Assembly (NCBI RefSeq): GCF_003011965.1
Contig: NZ_PXWG01000011.1
Span: 1-64,000 of the forward strand
Source of the DNA: Streptosporangium nondiastaticum
Lineage (GTDB): Bacteria; Actinomycetota; Actinomycetes; Streptomycetales; Streptomycetaceae
Reading direction: 5' to 3'
DNA length: 64,000 nt
The notes beneath the pieces are model-generated. The model saw nothing but the letters and a program-made list of their open reading frames with translations, was not told the DNA's origin and made no database searches. Made by a program: the position numbers and the translations under genes. Shown in pieces: positions 28,515 to 36,969 of the stretch (position 1 is its first letter; every line of letters starts with the position of its first letter).

Positions 28515-29128
28515 GCGACGGGACCCCCGGCCGCGCCGGCGCCGCCGCCGAGCAGCCGCTCGACGTACTTCGCGAGGACGTCCACCTCCAGGTTGACGAG
28601 GTCGCCGGGCTGCTTGATGCCGAGCGTCGTCAGTTCGAGGGTGGTGGGGATGAGGCTGACGGTGAAGAAGTCGTCCCCGGCCTCGACCACGGTGAGGCTG
28701 ATGCCGTCGACGGTGATGGAGCCCTTGTCGACGACGTAGCGTGCGAGCTCCGCCGGCAGGCCGATCTTCACGATCTCCCAGTGCTCGCCGGGGACCCGCT
28801 CCAGCACCGTGCCCGTGCCGTCGACGTGGCCCTGGACGAGGTGGCCGCCGAGGCGCCCGCCGAGCGCCATGGGCCGTTCGAGGTTGACGCGCGAGCCCGG
28901 GACGAGGGCGCCGAGGCTGGAGCGCTTGAGGGACTCGGCCATCACGTCGGCGGTGAACTCGCCGTCGGCGGTCGTGACGACGGTGAGGCAGACGCCGTTG
29001 ACGGCGATCGAGTCGCCGTGCTTGGCGCCCTCGGTGACGATCGGGCCGCGGAGCCGGAACAGGGAGCTGTCGCCGAGGTTCTCGACGGAGACGACCTCGC
29101 CCAGTTCTTCGACGATTCCGGTGAACAC
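28511..29128 (-). CDS. ribE: Riboflavin synthase, alpha subunit
   Basis: The 205-residue protein is a tandem duplication of a lumazine-binding barrel, as expected for riboflavin synthase: [12 protein letters not shown] starts the first copy and [14 protein letters not shown] opens the second. It dismutates two 6,7-dimethyl-8-ribityllumazine molecules to riboflavin. It starts at GTG 29128, two bases after the ribD stop, and its stop overlaps the ribM start. The Gly/Ala-rich C-terminal ten residues are an ordinary extension. Confidence 0.97.
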   Translation of the reverse strand: MFTGIVEELGEVVSVENLGDSSLFRLRGPIVTEGAKHGDSIAVNGVCLTVVTTADGEFTADVMAESLKRSSLGALVPGSRVNLERPMALGGRLGGHLVQGHVDGTGTVLERVPGEHWEIVKIGLPAELARYVVDKGSITVDGISLTVVEAGDDFFTVSLIPTTLELTTLGIKQPGDLVNLEVDVLAKYVERLLGGGAGAAGGPVA

Positions 29129-29130
29129 TG

Positions 29131-30240
29131 TCAGTTCTCCTCAGGGGCGGTGGCGGAAGCGGTGGGGACTGCGGTGATCCGCAGGTCGGGCCCGAGCCGG
29201 GCGACGTCGGTCACCTCGAGGCGCAGGGCCGCGGCGATGGTGCCGACGCCGGCGTCGCCGAGGGCGGCCGGCCCGGCACCGAGCAGAGCGGGAGCGAGAT
29301 AGCCGACGACGCGGTCGACGGCTCCGGCCGCGAGGAACGAGCCGGCGAGGGCGGGGCCGCCTTCGAGCAGGACGGAGCGGACGCCGCGCCCGTACAGCTC
29401 GGCGAGCAGGGCGTCGATGTCGAGTCCGGTCCTCGTACGGGGCAGGCGGACGACGTCCACGCCCGGCAGATGGCCGGTGTCCGCGTCCTTGCCGGTGGCG
29501 ATGAGGGTGGGCGCCGCGTCGTCGAGGACCCGGGCGCCGGGCCGCACGGAGGCGTGGGTGTCGACGACGACGCGCAGCGGCTGCACGGCCCCGTCGTGGC
29601 CCCGTACGGCGAGGTGCGGGTCGTCGGCGCGCAGGGTGCCGGAGCCGACCACGACCGCGTCTGCCTCGGCGCGCAGCCGGTGGACGTCGGCGCGGGAGGC
29701 GGCCGAGGTGATCCAGCGGCTGGTGCCGTCGGCGGCCGCGCTGCGCCCGTCGAGCGTGGCGGCGTACTTCCACAGCACGAAGGGGCGCCCGAGGCGGACC
29801 GAAGTGAGCCAGGCGGCGTTGCCGGCGGCGGCCTCGTCGGCGAGGAGGCCGCCCTCGGTGGTCACACCGGCGGCGGCCAGGGTGGCCGCGCCGCCGGTGG
29901 CGGTGTCCGTGGGGTCGGCGACGGCGTAGACGACGCGCGCGATGCCGGCGTCGATCAGGGCCTGGGCGCAGGGGCCCGTGCGACCGGTGTGGTTGCAGGG
30001 TTCGAGGGTGACGACGGCGGTGCCGCCGCGCACGTCGTGGCCCGCGGCGGAGGCCGCGGCGAGGGCTTCGACCTCGGCGTGCGGCCCGCCGGCCCGGCGG
30101 TGCCGGCCCTCGCCGAGGGGGGTGCCTTCGGGGCTGAGGATCACGCAGCCGACGACGGGATTGGGGCTCGTCGCGCCAAGGGCGCGAGCGGCGAGCGCGA
30201 TGGCGCGTCGCATCGCGTCTGCTTCGGTCGCGGTGGCCAC
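29131..30240 (-). CDS. ribD: Bifunctional pyrimidine deaminase/reductase
   Basis: The 369-residue protein fuses the cytidine-deaminase-like domain (HAEVEAL, then TLEPCNHTGRTGPC, the zinc motifs) to the C-terminal NADPH-dependent reductase (WKYAATLDGRSAAADG; LLEGGPALAGSFLAAG). It performs two successive steps after GTP cyclohydrolase II. I chose GTG 30240, which has AGGAGG six bases upstream. It is the first gene of the rib operon, about 170 nt downstream of the FMN riboswitch, which therefore controls the whole operon. Confidence 0.96.
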   Translation of the reverse strand: MATATEADAMRRAIALAARALGATSPNPVVGCVILSPEGTPLGEGRHRRAGGPHAEVEALAAASAAGHDVRGGTAVVTLEPCNHTGRTGPCAQALIDAGIARVVYAVADPTDTATGGAATLAAAGVTTEGGLLADEAAAGNAAWLTSVRLGRPFVLWKYAATLDGRSAAADGTSRWITSAASRADVHRLRAEADAVVVGSGTLRADDPHLAVRGHDGAVQPLRVVVDTHASVRPGARVLDDAAPTLIATGKDADTGHLPGVDVVRLPRTRTGLDIDALLAELYGRGVRSVLLEGGPALAGSFLAAGAVDRVVGYLAPALLGAGPAALGDAGVGTIAAALRLEVTDVARLGPDLRITAVPTASATAPEEN

Positions 30241-30325
30241 CGGGTCCTCCTGCCTCTTCGGGCACGGACTCCGGGGCTGTCGTACGGGACGACGAAGAAG
30301 CGGGTACACCACAGCGGGGGACACC

Positions 30326-30345
30326 ACGGCCCCTGATAGGGCCGT
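30326..30345 (-). promoter_or_regulatory. Hairpin between the riboswitch and ribD
   Basis: A perfect 7-bp stem (30326-30332 with 30339-30345) closes a 6-nt loop in the leader between the FMN aptamer and ribD. It could belong to the expression platform, but there is no U-tract and no obvious masking of the ribD Shine-Dalgarno site, so the switching mechanism is unclear. Confidence 0.4.
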
Positions 30346-30407
30346 ACGGGAGGGGGCGCCCATTGAGGGGGCCGCCACCTGCGACGGTGTGCCGATGCGT
30401 GCCCGCC

Positions 30408-30534
30408 GCGCACTGCCTCCCATCCGGACTTTAACCGTCGGTCCAGGAATTTCACCTGGTCAACCGGCCGCCGGCTGCGGTCGGGTCGCGGACTGTAACC
30501 GCCGGTTCGGAATTTCACCGACCCCGGAGTGCGC
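30408..30534 (-). promoter_or_regulatory. FMN riboswitch (RFN element)
   Basis: Read on the minus strand, the conserved RFN blocks are present in order: GGGTCGGTGAAATTCCG, GGTTACAGTCCGCGACCC, ACCAGGTGAAATTCCTGG, then GGTTAAAGTCCGGATGGGAG and the closing strand. The P1 stem pairs 30528-30534 with 30408-30414 (GCGCACT with AGTGCGC on the transcript). It senses FMN and represses the downstream rib operon. A long loop between the two halves is common in actinomycetes. Confidence 0.96.
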
Positions 30535-30720
30535 TGCGTTTCGTAATGTCAGGTCATGCTACATGCGGCCGGCCGGCGGCTTCTCAAAACCGCTGGTCGA
30601 CGGGACGAGCGTACGCCGGGCGGCGGCGCGGTGTCCACGGCGATGTGACGTACCGGACCCGGGCCGGGGCAAGGCTTGCGGAGCGGTTGCTGCGGACCTC
30701 TGGAGTCCGGTTTCCCTCCT
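30535..30720. other. Divergent control region between rib operon and chitinase gene
   Basis: This part of the 344-bp gap between the rib leader and the chitinase start holds no coding sequence. It should contain the minus-strand rib promoter, but no clear -35/-10 pair was found. The chitinase promoter and operator lie immediately to the right. Confidence 0.4.
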
Positions 30721-30762
30721 TGGTCCGTACCTATTGACGCACTGGTCTAGTCCTCTTAACCT
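30721..30762 (+). promoter_or_regulatory. Chitinase promoter with DasR-like operator and direct repeat
   Basis: TTGACG (30734-30739) and TAACCT (30757-30762) are 17 bp apart. Overlapping them are TGGTCCGTACCT (30721-30732) and TGGTCTAGTCCT (30743-30754), a direct repeat placed as in characterised Streptomyces chitinase promoters. ACTGGTCTAGTCCTCT (30741-30756) matches the DasR consensus ACTGGTCTAGACCACT at 14 of 16 positions. Control by N-acetylglucosamine-derived signals through DasR is therefore likely. Confidence 0.75.
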
Positions 30763-30878
30763 CTGGCACACCTCCGAGGAGTACGGCCCGCCGGTGGGCG
30801 CACACCGGCGGGCCACAGCACGGCGCTCACCCCCCGCTCGCCCGGCCCCGCCGGGCACCCCACCTGGAGGACCTGATC

Positions 30879-33272
30879 GTGTTGTTCCGAGAGAACCGAG
30901 AGAGAAGGGCCCGGGAGCCGCGGTCCCGGGAGAGGTCCTGTACCGGCTCCCGCGCCCGCCGCGGGATCACCCTCGCCGCCGCCGGCACCGCCCTGGCCGG
31001 GCTGCTGATCGGCACCGTCACGGTGGCCGCCTCGCACGCCGAGGACAACGCCGGCTGCCGCCCCGACGGCCTCTACGCCACCCCCGGCACCGACGTCCCC
31101 TACTGCTCGGTCTACGACTCCGCCGGCCGCGAGAAGATGGGCCCCGGCCACCAGCGCCGCGTCATCGGCTACTTCACCGGCTGGCGCACCGGCAAGGACG
31201 GCACCCCCGCCTACCTCGTCCCCGACATCCCCTGGGACAAGGTCACCCACCTCAACTACGCCTTCGCGCACGTCGGCCCCGACGACAAGATCTCCGTCGG
31301 GGCCGACGGCCCGGACAACCCCGCGACGGGCATGACCTGGCCCGGCACCGCAGGCGCCGAGATGGACCCGGCCCTGCCGTACAAGGGCCACTTCAACCTC
31401 CTGACCAAGTACAAGAAGCAGCACCCGGACGTGAAGACCCTCATCTCCGTGGGCGGCTGGGCCGAGACCGGCGGCTACCTCGACGAGAACGGCAAGCGCG
31501 TCGATTCCGGGGGCTTCTACAAGACGGCCACGAACGCCGACGGCTCGGTCAACCAGGCCGGGATCGACACCTTCGCGGAATCGACGGTCGCGTTCCTCAG
31601 GACCTACGGATTCAACGGCGTCGACATCGACTACGAGTACCCGACGTCGATGAAGGACGCCGGAAACCCCAAGGACTGGGCCCTCGCCAACGCCCGCCGC
31701 GGCGGACTCAACAAGGGCTACGCGGCCCTCATGAAAACGCTCCGGGAAAAGCTCGACCGGGCCGGGGCGGCCGACGGGAAGCATTACCTCCTCTCCGTCG
31801 CCGCGCCTTCCTCCGGATATCTGCTGCGCGGCATGGAGACGTACCGGGCCACGCAGTACCTGGACTACGTGAACGTGATGTCGTACGACCTGCACGGCGC
31901 CTGGAACGAATTCGTCGGGCCCAACGCCGCGCTCTACGACGACGGAAAGGACGCCGAACTCGCCAAATGGGGCGTCTACACCACTCCCCAGTACGGCGGC
32001 ACCGGCTACCTCAACGGCGACTGGGCGTACCACTACTTCCGCGGCGCCCTGCCCCCCGGCCGCATCAACCTCGGCCTGCCCTACTACACGCGCGGCTGGA
32101 AGAACGTCACCGGCGGCACGAACGGCCTGTGGGGCACCGCCAAGACCACCTCGTGCCCGGCCGGGTCCGGCCTCACCACCTGCGGCGACGGCGCCGTCGG
32201 CATCGACAACCTCTGGCACGACAAGGACGACGACGGCAAGGAGTCCCCGGCCGGCTCCAACCCGATGTGGCACGCGAAGAACCTGGAGAAGGGCGTCGTC
32301 GGGGACTACGCCGCGAAGTACGGCTTCCCGGCCGGCACCAGGCTGACCGGCACCTACGCCCGCAACTACGACGCCACGCTCACCGCGCCGTGGCTCTGGA
32401 ACGCCGAGAAGAAGGTCTTCCTCTCCACCGAGGACGAGCAGTCGGTCAAGGCCAAGGCCCAGTACGTCGTCGACAAGGGCCTCGGCGGCACCATGATCTG
32501 GGAACTCGCCGGCGACTACGGCTGGAACGCGGCCAAGGGCCAGTACGAGCCCGGCTCCACGCTCACCACCGCGATGGACGACGCGTTCAAGGCGGCGCCC
32601 GCCTACGGGGCCCGGCGCGCGACGACCGAGCTGCCCGCCCAGGCCCTTGACGTGGACATCAGCCTCACGAACTTCCCGCTCGGCGACAGCAACTACCCGA
32701 TCAACCCGAAGATCCACATCACGAACCGGACCAAGGCCACCCTCCCCGGCGGCACGGAGTTCCAGTTCGACTACGGCAACTCCGCACCCGGAAACGCCAA
32801 GGACCAGTCGGGCTGGGGCCTCAGGGTCATCCGCAGCGACCACACCGCCGGCAACAACATCGGCGGCCTCAAGGGCGACTACAACCGGGTCTCCGTGCAG
32901 CTCCCGGCCTCCCAGCCGCTCGCCCCCGGCGCCTCGGCGGACCTCGACTACGTCTACTACCTGCCCGCGGCCACCCCCTCGAACTGGAGCGTGACCTTCG
33001 GCGGGAAGACGTACGCCCTCGCCGGCGACCTGGCCCGCGGCACCACCGTCGTCGACCCCGGCGGCACCACCCCCACTCCGACGGGCACGCCGACCGGCAA
33101 ACCCACCGGCGGCACGTGCACCGCACCGCAGTGGGACAAGGCGGCCGTCTACAACGGCGGAGCCGCCGTCTCCTGGAAGTCCCGCTCCTGGAAGGCCAAG
33201 TGGTGGACCCAGGGCGACGAGCCCGGCACCACCGGCGAATGGGGGGTGTGGCAGGACCAGGGCGCCTGCTGA
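30879..33272 (+). CDS. Secreted GH18 chitinase with C-terminal chitin-binding domain
   Basis: The 797-residue protein starts at GTG 30879 after GGAGGA and has an Arg-rich signal peptide (hydrophobic core about 30-48). The GH18 barrel (about 85-580) contains the catalytic motif NGVDIDYEYP with Glu253 as the proton donor; the first Asp of the DxxDxDxE motif is Asn here. A beta-rich module (about 595-725), a Thr/Pro/Gly linker (about 727-748) and a CBM5/12-type domain with aromatic residues (APQWDKAAVYNGG, then WWTQGDEPG) follow. It degrades extracellular chitin. Regulation by DasR is suggested by the operator upstream. Confidence 0.95.
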   Translation: MLFRENRERRAREPRSRERSCTGSRARRGITLAAAGTALAGLLIGTVTVAASHAEDNAGCRPDGLYATPGTDVPYCSVYDSAGREKMGPGHQRRVIGYFTGWRTGKDGTPAYLVPDIPWDKVTHLNYAFAHVGPDDKISVGADGPDNPATGMTWPGTAGAEMDPALPYKGHFNLLTKYKKQHPDVKTLISVGGWAETGGYLDENGKRVDSGGFYKTATNADGSVNQAGIDTFAESTVAFLRTYGFNGVDIDYEYPTSMKDAGNPKDWALANARRGGLNKGYAALMKTLREKLDRAGAADGKHYLLSVAAPSSGYLLRGMETYRATQYLDYVNVMSYDLHGAWNEFVGPNAALYDDGKDAELAKWGVYTTPQYGGTGYLNGDWAYHYFRGALPPGRINLGLPYYTRGWKNVTGGTNGLWGTAKTTSCPAGSGLTTCGDGAVGIDNLWHDKDDDGKESPAGSNPMWHAKNLEKGVVGDYAAKYGFPAGTRLTGTYARNYDATLTAPWLWNAEKKVFLSTEDEQSVKAKAQYVVDKGLGGTMIWELAGDYGWNAAKGQYEPGSTLTTAMDDAFKAAPAYGARRATTELPAQALDVDISLTNFPLGDSNYPINPKIHITNRTKATLPGGTEFQFDYGNSAPGNAKDQSGWGLRVIRSDHTAGNNIGGLKGDYNRVSVQLPASQPLAPGASADLDYVYYLPAATPSNWSVTFGGKTYALAGDLARGTTVVDPGGTTPTPTGTPTGKPTGGTCTAPQWDKAAVYNGGAAVSWKSRSWKAKWWTQGDEPGTTGEWGVWQDQGAC

Positions 33273-33294
33273 ACCCCCGGGCCGCAGGGCCGCC

Positions 33295-33325
33295 GGGCCC
33301 GCGCGGGGTCGACCCGCGCGGGCCC
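33295..33325 (+). terminator. Terminator of the chitinase gene
   Basis: A perfect 13-bp GC-rich stem (33295-33307 with 33313-33325) closes a 5-nt loop, 22 bp after the chitinase stop and just before the MFS start. Confidence 0.8.
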
Positions 33326-33346
33326 CTTCCGGAAGGATGGGAGCCC

Positions 33347-34564
33347 ATGGGAGCCGGAGAGCGGGACACGGGCCGCACCGCCGACGGCGGGCTGCGCCGC
33401 GCACGGTTCGCCGTGGCCGCGGTGTTCGCCGTGCACGGCGCGGTCACCGGCGGCTTCGCCACCCGCATCCCCTGGATCCAGAGCCACTTGGACCTCGGCT
33501 CCGGGGCGCTGGGCCTCGCGCTCGTCCTCCCCGCCGTCGGCTCCTCGTGCGCCATGCCGCTCGCGGGCCGCATCAGCCACCGCCTCGGCTCCCGGGCGGC
33601 GCTCCGCCTGCTCATCGTGCTGTGGTGCGCCTCCGTGGCGCTGCCCGCCCTGGCGCCGGGGCTGCCCGCGCTCTGCGGGGCGCTCGCCGTCTACGGCGCG
33701 ACGTCCGGCATGGCGGACGTCGCCATGAACGCGCTCGGCGTGGAGACCGAGGAGCGGCTGGGCCGCTCGATCATGTCGGGCCTGCACGGGATGTGGAGCG
33801 CGGGCACGCTCGTGGGGTCGGCCGCCGGCACGGCCGCCGCGCACGCGGACCTCGACGCCCGGATCCACCTGGGCGCCGCGGCCGCCGTGCTGGCCGCGCT
33901 GGGCGCGGCGGCCTGCCACCGGGTCCTCGACCTGCGCGCCGCCGGCGACGAGCGCCCGCCGCCCCGGTTCGCGCTGCCGCCGCGCGCGGCGCTGGTCATC
34001 GGCGTCGTGGGCTTCTGCGCGGTCTTCGCCGAGGGCGCGAGCCTGGACTGGTCGGCGGTCTACCTCCGGGACGTCGCCGGCTCCGATCCGGGCGCGGCCG
34101 CGGCCTGCACCACGGCCTTCACGTGCACGATGGCCCTCGCCCGGTTCGCGGGCGACCCGGCCGTGCGGCGCTTCGGGCCCGTGCGGACCGTGCGCGCGAG
34201 CGGGGTGCTGGCCGCGGCCGGCGGGCTGCTGGTGGTCACGGCGCAGGGCGCGCCGTCCGTCATCGCCGGTTTCGCCCTCATCGGCGTGGGCGTCGCCGTC
34301 GTCGTCCCGCTGGCCTTCGCCGCGGCGGGGCGCAGCGGCCCGGCGCCGAGCCAGGCCATCGCGGGCGTCGCGACGATCACCTACACCTCGGGGCTCGTCG
34401 CCCCGGCGGCCATCGGCCAGATCGCGGAGGCCAGTTCGCTCGTCACGTCGTTCGGCCTGGTGACGGTCCTGGCGGTGGGGCTGGTGGCGGGGGCGGGCGT
34501 CCTGCGCGCCCCGCAGCGAACGGCCGTCCCGGCGAAGCTGCGGGAGCCGTCGCAGACGGAGTGA
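33347..34564 (+). CDS. MFS transporter (YbjJ-like)
   Basis: The 405-residue protein has about twelve hydrophobic segments. ATRIPWIQSHLDLG after helix 1 and GVETEERLGRSIMSGLHGMW in the centre are typical of the YbjJ-like branch of the major facilitator superfamily, whose substrates are mostly unknown. I chose ATG 33347 because MGAGERDTGR leads directly to helix 1 and a GGAAGG site lies upstream. It follows the chitinase terminator closely; no functional link is evident. Confidence 0.9.
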   Translation: MGAGERDTGRTADGGLRRARFAVAAVFAVHGAVTGGFATRIPWIQSHLDLGSGALGLALVLPAVGSSCAMPLAGRISHRLGSRAALRLLIVLWCASVALPALAPGLPALCGALAVYGATSGMADVAMNALGVETEERLGRSIMSGLHGMWSAGTLVGSAAGTAAAHADLDARIHLGAAAAVLAALGAAACHRVLDLRAAGDERPPPRFALPPRAALVIGVVGFCAVFAEGASLDWSAVYLRDVAGSDPGAAAACTTAFTCTMALARFAGDPAVRRFGPVRTVRASGVLAAAGGLLVVTAQGAPSVIAGFALIGVGVAVVVPLAFAAAGRSGPAPSQAIAGVATITYTSGLVAPAAIGQIAEASSLVTSFGLVTVLAVGLVAGAGVLRAPQRTAVPAKLREPSQTE

Positions 34565-34750
34565 GGCCGGGCAGCGCCCGGGCGCCACGGTGATGCGTCA
34601 CGACGGCGAGGGTCCGGCGGAACACGCGGTCGTCCGGGCCGGTGCGTTCCTCGCGGTCCGCCCGGAGGGCGGAACGCCGGACGGGCCGGGCGGCGGACCA
34701 CGAGGGTCCGTCGCCACAGCCCGTGGCGTGGTGGTGCTGTGCCGGTGCGG

Positions 34751-35197
34751 TTAGAGGATGCCGCCGAGGAGACCCCAGCCGCCGCCCCAGCCGCCCCAGC
34801 CACCGTGGTGGCCGCCCCAGCCGCAGCTGCGGTGGCAGTCGTCCCAGCCGCCGCCGCGGCCCCAGCCGCCGCCCCAGCCGCCGCCCCAGCCCCAGCTGTC
34901 CCAGCCCCAGCCGCAGTCGTCGTCGCAGTCGCGGTGGTGGCCCCAGCCGCCGCCGTGGTGGTCGTGGCCCCGGCCGTGGTGGTCGCGGCCGTGGTCGCAG
35001 TCTCGGTCTCGGTCGCGGCCGTGGTCGCGGCCGTGGTCGCGGTCGCGCCCGTGGTCATCGTCGTCGCGGTCGTGGTCGTGGTCCCAGGTCTGGACCGCCG
35101 GCGAGGCCGGGGCGGCCTGCGCCACCCCTGCGGCCGGGACGATGGCGACTGCGGCGATGATGGCAGCGGCCGCTGCGCGGCCGGCGAGCTTACGCAT
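34751..35197 (-). CDS. Secreted His/Asp-rich and Gly/Trp-rich protein, unknown function
   Basis: The 148-residue protein has a good signal peptide (AAAAAIIAAVAIVPAAGVAQA, cleavage near AQAAPA). ATG 35197 is preceded by GGAGA at the right distance. The mature part has two compositional zones: residues about 40-95 are almost only His, Asp, Arg and Gly in alternating order, and residues about 95-148 are Gly/Trp-rich with four to six Cys or His pairs (DDCGWGWDSWGWGGGW). This suggests metal binding outside the cell and a sticky or wall-associated tail, but no family was recognised. It is convergent with the YbjJ-like gene and divergent from the uracil permease gene. Confidence 0.7.
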   Translation of the reverse strand: MRKLAGRAAAAAIIAAVAIVPAAGVAQAAPASPAVQTWDHDHDRDDDDHGRDRDHGRDHGRDRDRDCDHGRDHHGRGHDHHGGGWGHHRDCDDDCGWGWDSWGWGGGWGGGWGRGGGWDDCHRSCGWGGHHGGWGGWGGGWGLLGGIL

Positions 35198-35418
35198 ATG
35201 TGTCTCCTGAGTTGCAGGAATCGGACAATGAGACCGATACCGTGCGTTGAGCGGAGAACAGCATGGGAAGCCGGTCATACAGTCCTACGGGCGACTGATT
35301 GCGCCGGTTGCAGCAAACCCCCGCGACGGCGGACGGGCCGGGGTGGGCAGGAGCACCGTCCGGCCCGGCTTAGCATGAACCGGATCATCACCCCCCACAC
35401 AACCTTTCGGGAGCTTCC

Positions 35419-36816
35419 ATGGGCCTCGGCGTGCGCTGGACCCTGCACGGTGACGGGCGCACCCCCGCCCCTGGAGCCGTCGTCCGGCCCGACGAGCGGC
35501 TCTCGTGGCCGCGCACCGCCGGCCTCGGCGCACAGCACGTGGTCGCGATGTTCGGCGCCTCGTTCGTCGCCCCGGTCCTCATGGGCCTGGACCCGAACCT
35601 CGCGATCATGATGTCGGGCGTCGCCACGATCCTGTTCCTCCTCGCGACCCGCGGCCGGGTGCCCAGCTATCTGGGGTGCAGCCTCTCCTTCGTCGGCGTC
35701 GCCGCGATCATCCGGGCGCAGGGCGGCGGCAGCGCGGCCGTCACCGGCGCGATCTTCGTGGTCGGCGTGGCGCTCCTGCTGAGCGGCCTGGTCGTGCAGA
35801 AGTTCGGGGCGCGCATCATCCACGCGGCGATGCCGCCGGTGGTCACCGGCGCCGTGGTCATGCTGATCGGCTTCAACCTGGCCCCGGTGACGGCCCGGAC
35901 GTACTGGCCGCAGGACCAGTGGACGGCGCTGCTGACGATGCTCTTCACCGGCCTCGCCGTGGTGTGCCTGCGCGGCTTCTGGTCGCGCGTCGCGATCTTC
36001 CTCGGCCTGGTCTTCGGCTACGGGATCTCGTGGCTCTTCGACCGCCTGTTCGGCAAGATCCACTCGGTGAACGGCGGCCCGGAGGCCACAGACCACTGGC
36101 GCCTGGACCTGTCCGGCGTCTCCAAGGCCGACTGGATCGGCCTGCCGTCGCTGCACGCGCCGAGCTTCGGCTGGTCAGCCGCGCTGGTGGCGCTGCCCGT
36201 CGTCATCGCGCTGATCGCCGAGAACGCGGGCCACGTCAAGGCCGTCGGCGAGATGACCGGCGACCGGCTGGACGACCAGCTGGGCACGGCGATCTCCGCG
36301 GACGGCTTCGCGACCATGCTCTCCACCGCCGTCGGCGGCCCCGCCAACACCACGTACTCCGAGAACATCGGCGTCATGGCGGCCACCCGCGTCTACTCCA
36401 CCGCCGCCTACTGGGCCGCGGCCGGCTTCGCCCTCCTCTTCGGCGTCTGCCCGAAGTTCGGTGCCGTCGTCGCCGCGATCCCCGGCGGTGTGCTCGGCGG
36501 CATCACCGTCATCCTCTACGGCATGATCGGCCTGCTCGGCGCGCAGATCTGGGTCCACAACAAGGTCGACCTGCGCAACCCGCTGAACCTCGTGCCCGTC
36601 GCGGCCGGCGTCATCATCGGCATCGGCGGCGTCAGCCTGAAGATCAGCGCCAACTTCGAGCTCAGCGGCATCGCCCTGGGCACGATCGTCGTCCTCTCCG
36701 GCTACCACGTCCTGCGCGCGCTGGCTCCCGCCCACCTCAAGGCCCAGGAACCGCTCCTGGACGAGGGCACGAGCAGCTACGACTCCGCTGTCGCGGGGGA
36801 GAAGGACGCCGGATAA
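35419..36816 (+). CDS. Uracil-xanthine permease (NCS2 family)
   Basis: The 465-residue membrane protein has the UraA-type pattern: QHVVAMFGASFVAPVLMG in helix 1, the substrate-site ALIAENAGHVKAV and GGPANTTYSENIGVMAATRV, and about fourteen hydrophobic segments. These motifs favour uracil over xanthine. Proton-coupled uptake across the cytoplasmic membrane is the expected role. ATG 35419 has a GGGAGC site upstream. The 221-bp gap before it is shared with the divergent His-rich gene. Confidence 0.95.
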   Translation: MGLGVRWTLHGDGRTPAPGAVVRPDERLSWPRTAGLGAQHVVAMFGASFVAPVLMGLDPNLAIMMSGVATILFLLATRGRVPSYLGCSLSFVGVAAIIRAQGGGSAAVTGAIFVVGVALLLSGLVVQKFGARIIHAAMPPVVTGAVVMLIGFNLAPVTARTYWPQDQWTALLTMLFTGLAVVCLRGFWSRVAIFLGLVFGYGISWLFDRLFGKIHSVNGGPEATDHWRLDLSGVSKADWIGLPSLHAPSFGWSAALVALPVVIALIAENAGHVKAVGEMTGDRLDDQLGTAISADGFATMLSTAVGGPANTTYSENIGVMAATRVYSTAAYWAAAGFALLFGVCPKFGAVVAAIPGGVLGGITVILYGMIGLLGAQIWVHNKVDLRNPLNLVPVAAGVIIGIGGVSLKISANFELSGIALGTIVVLSGYHVLRALAPAHLKAQEPLLDEGTSSYDSAVAGEKDAG

Positions 36817-36969
36817 GGCGGTTCCGGCACCGCCGGTCTGCGCCGTCGTGGTTCCTCGCCGCTGCGGCGGCGGAAAAGTGCCGGCCGCGACGGCAACAGG
36901 ACTGCCCCGCCGCCACGGCGGCTCGCCCCCACGGTGAGAGTCCGGCGGAATCGGAGGCGGCCGCCGGCG

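Noticed and set aside
34642..35611. Plus-strand Ala/Val/Pro-rich frames opposite the secreted His-rich gene
   Set aside because: They are antisense readings of the low-complexity region with no ribosome site; the minus frame has a signal peptide and a good start.
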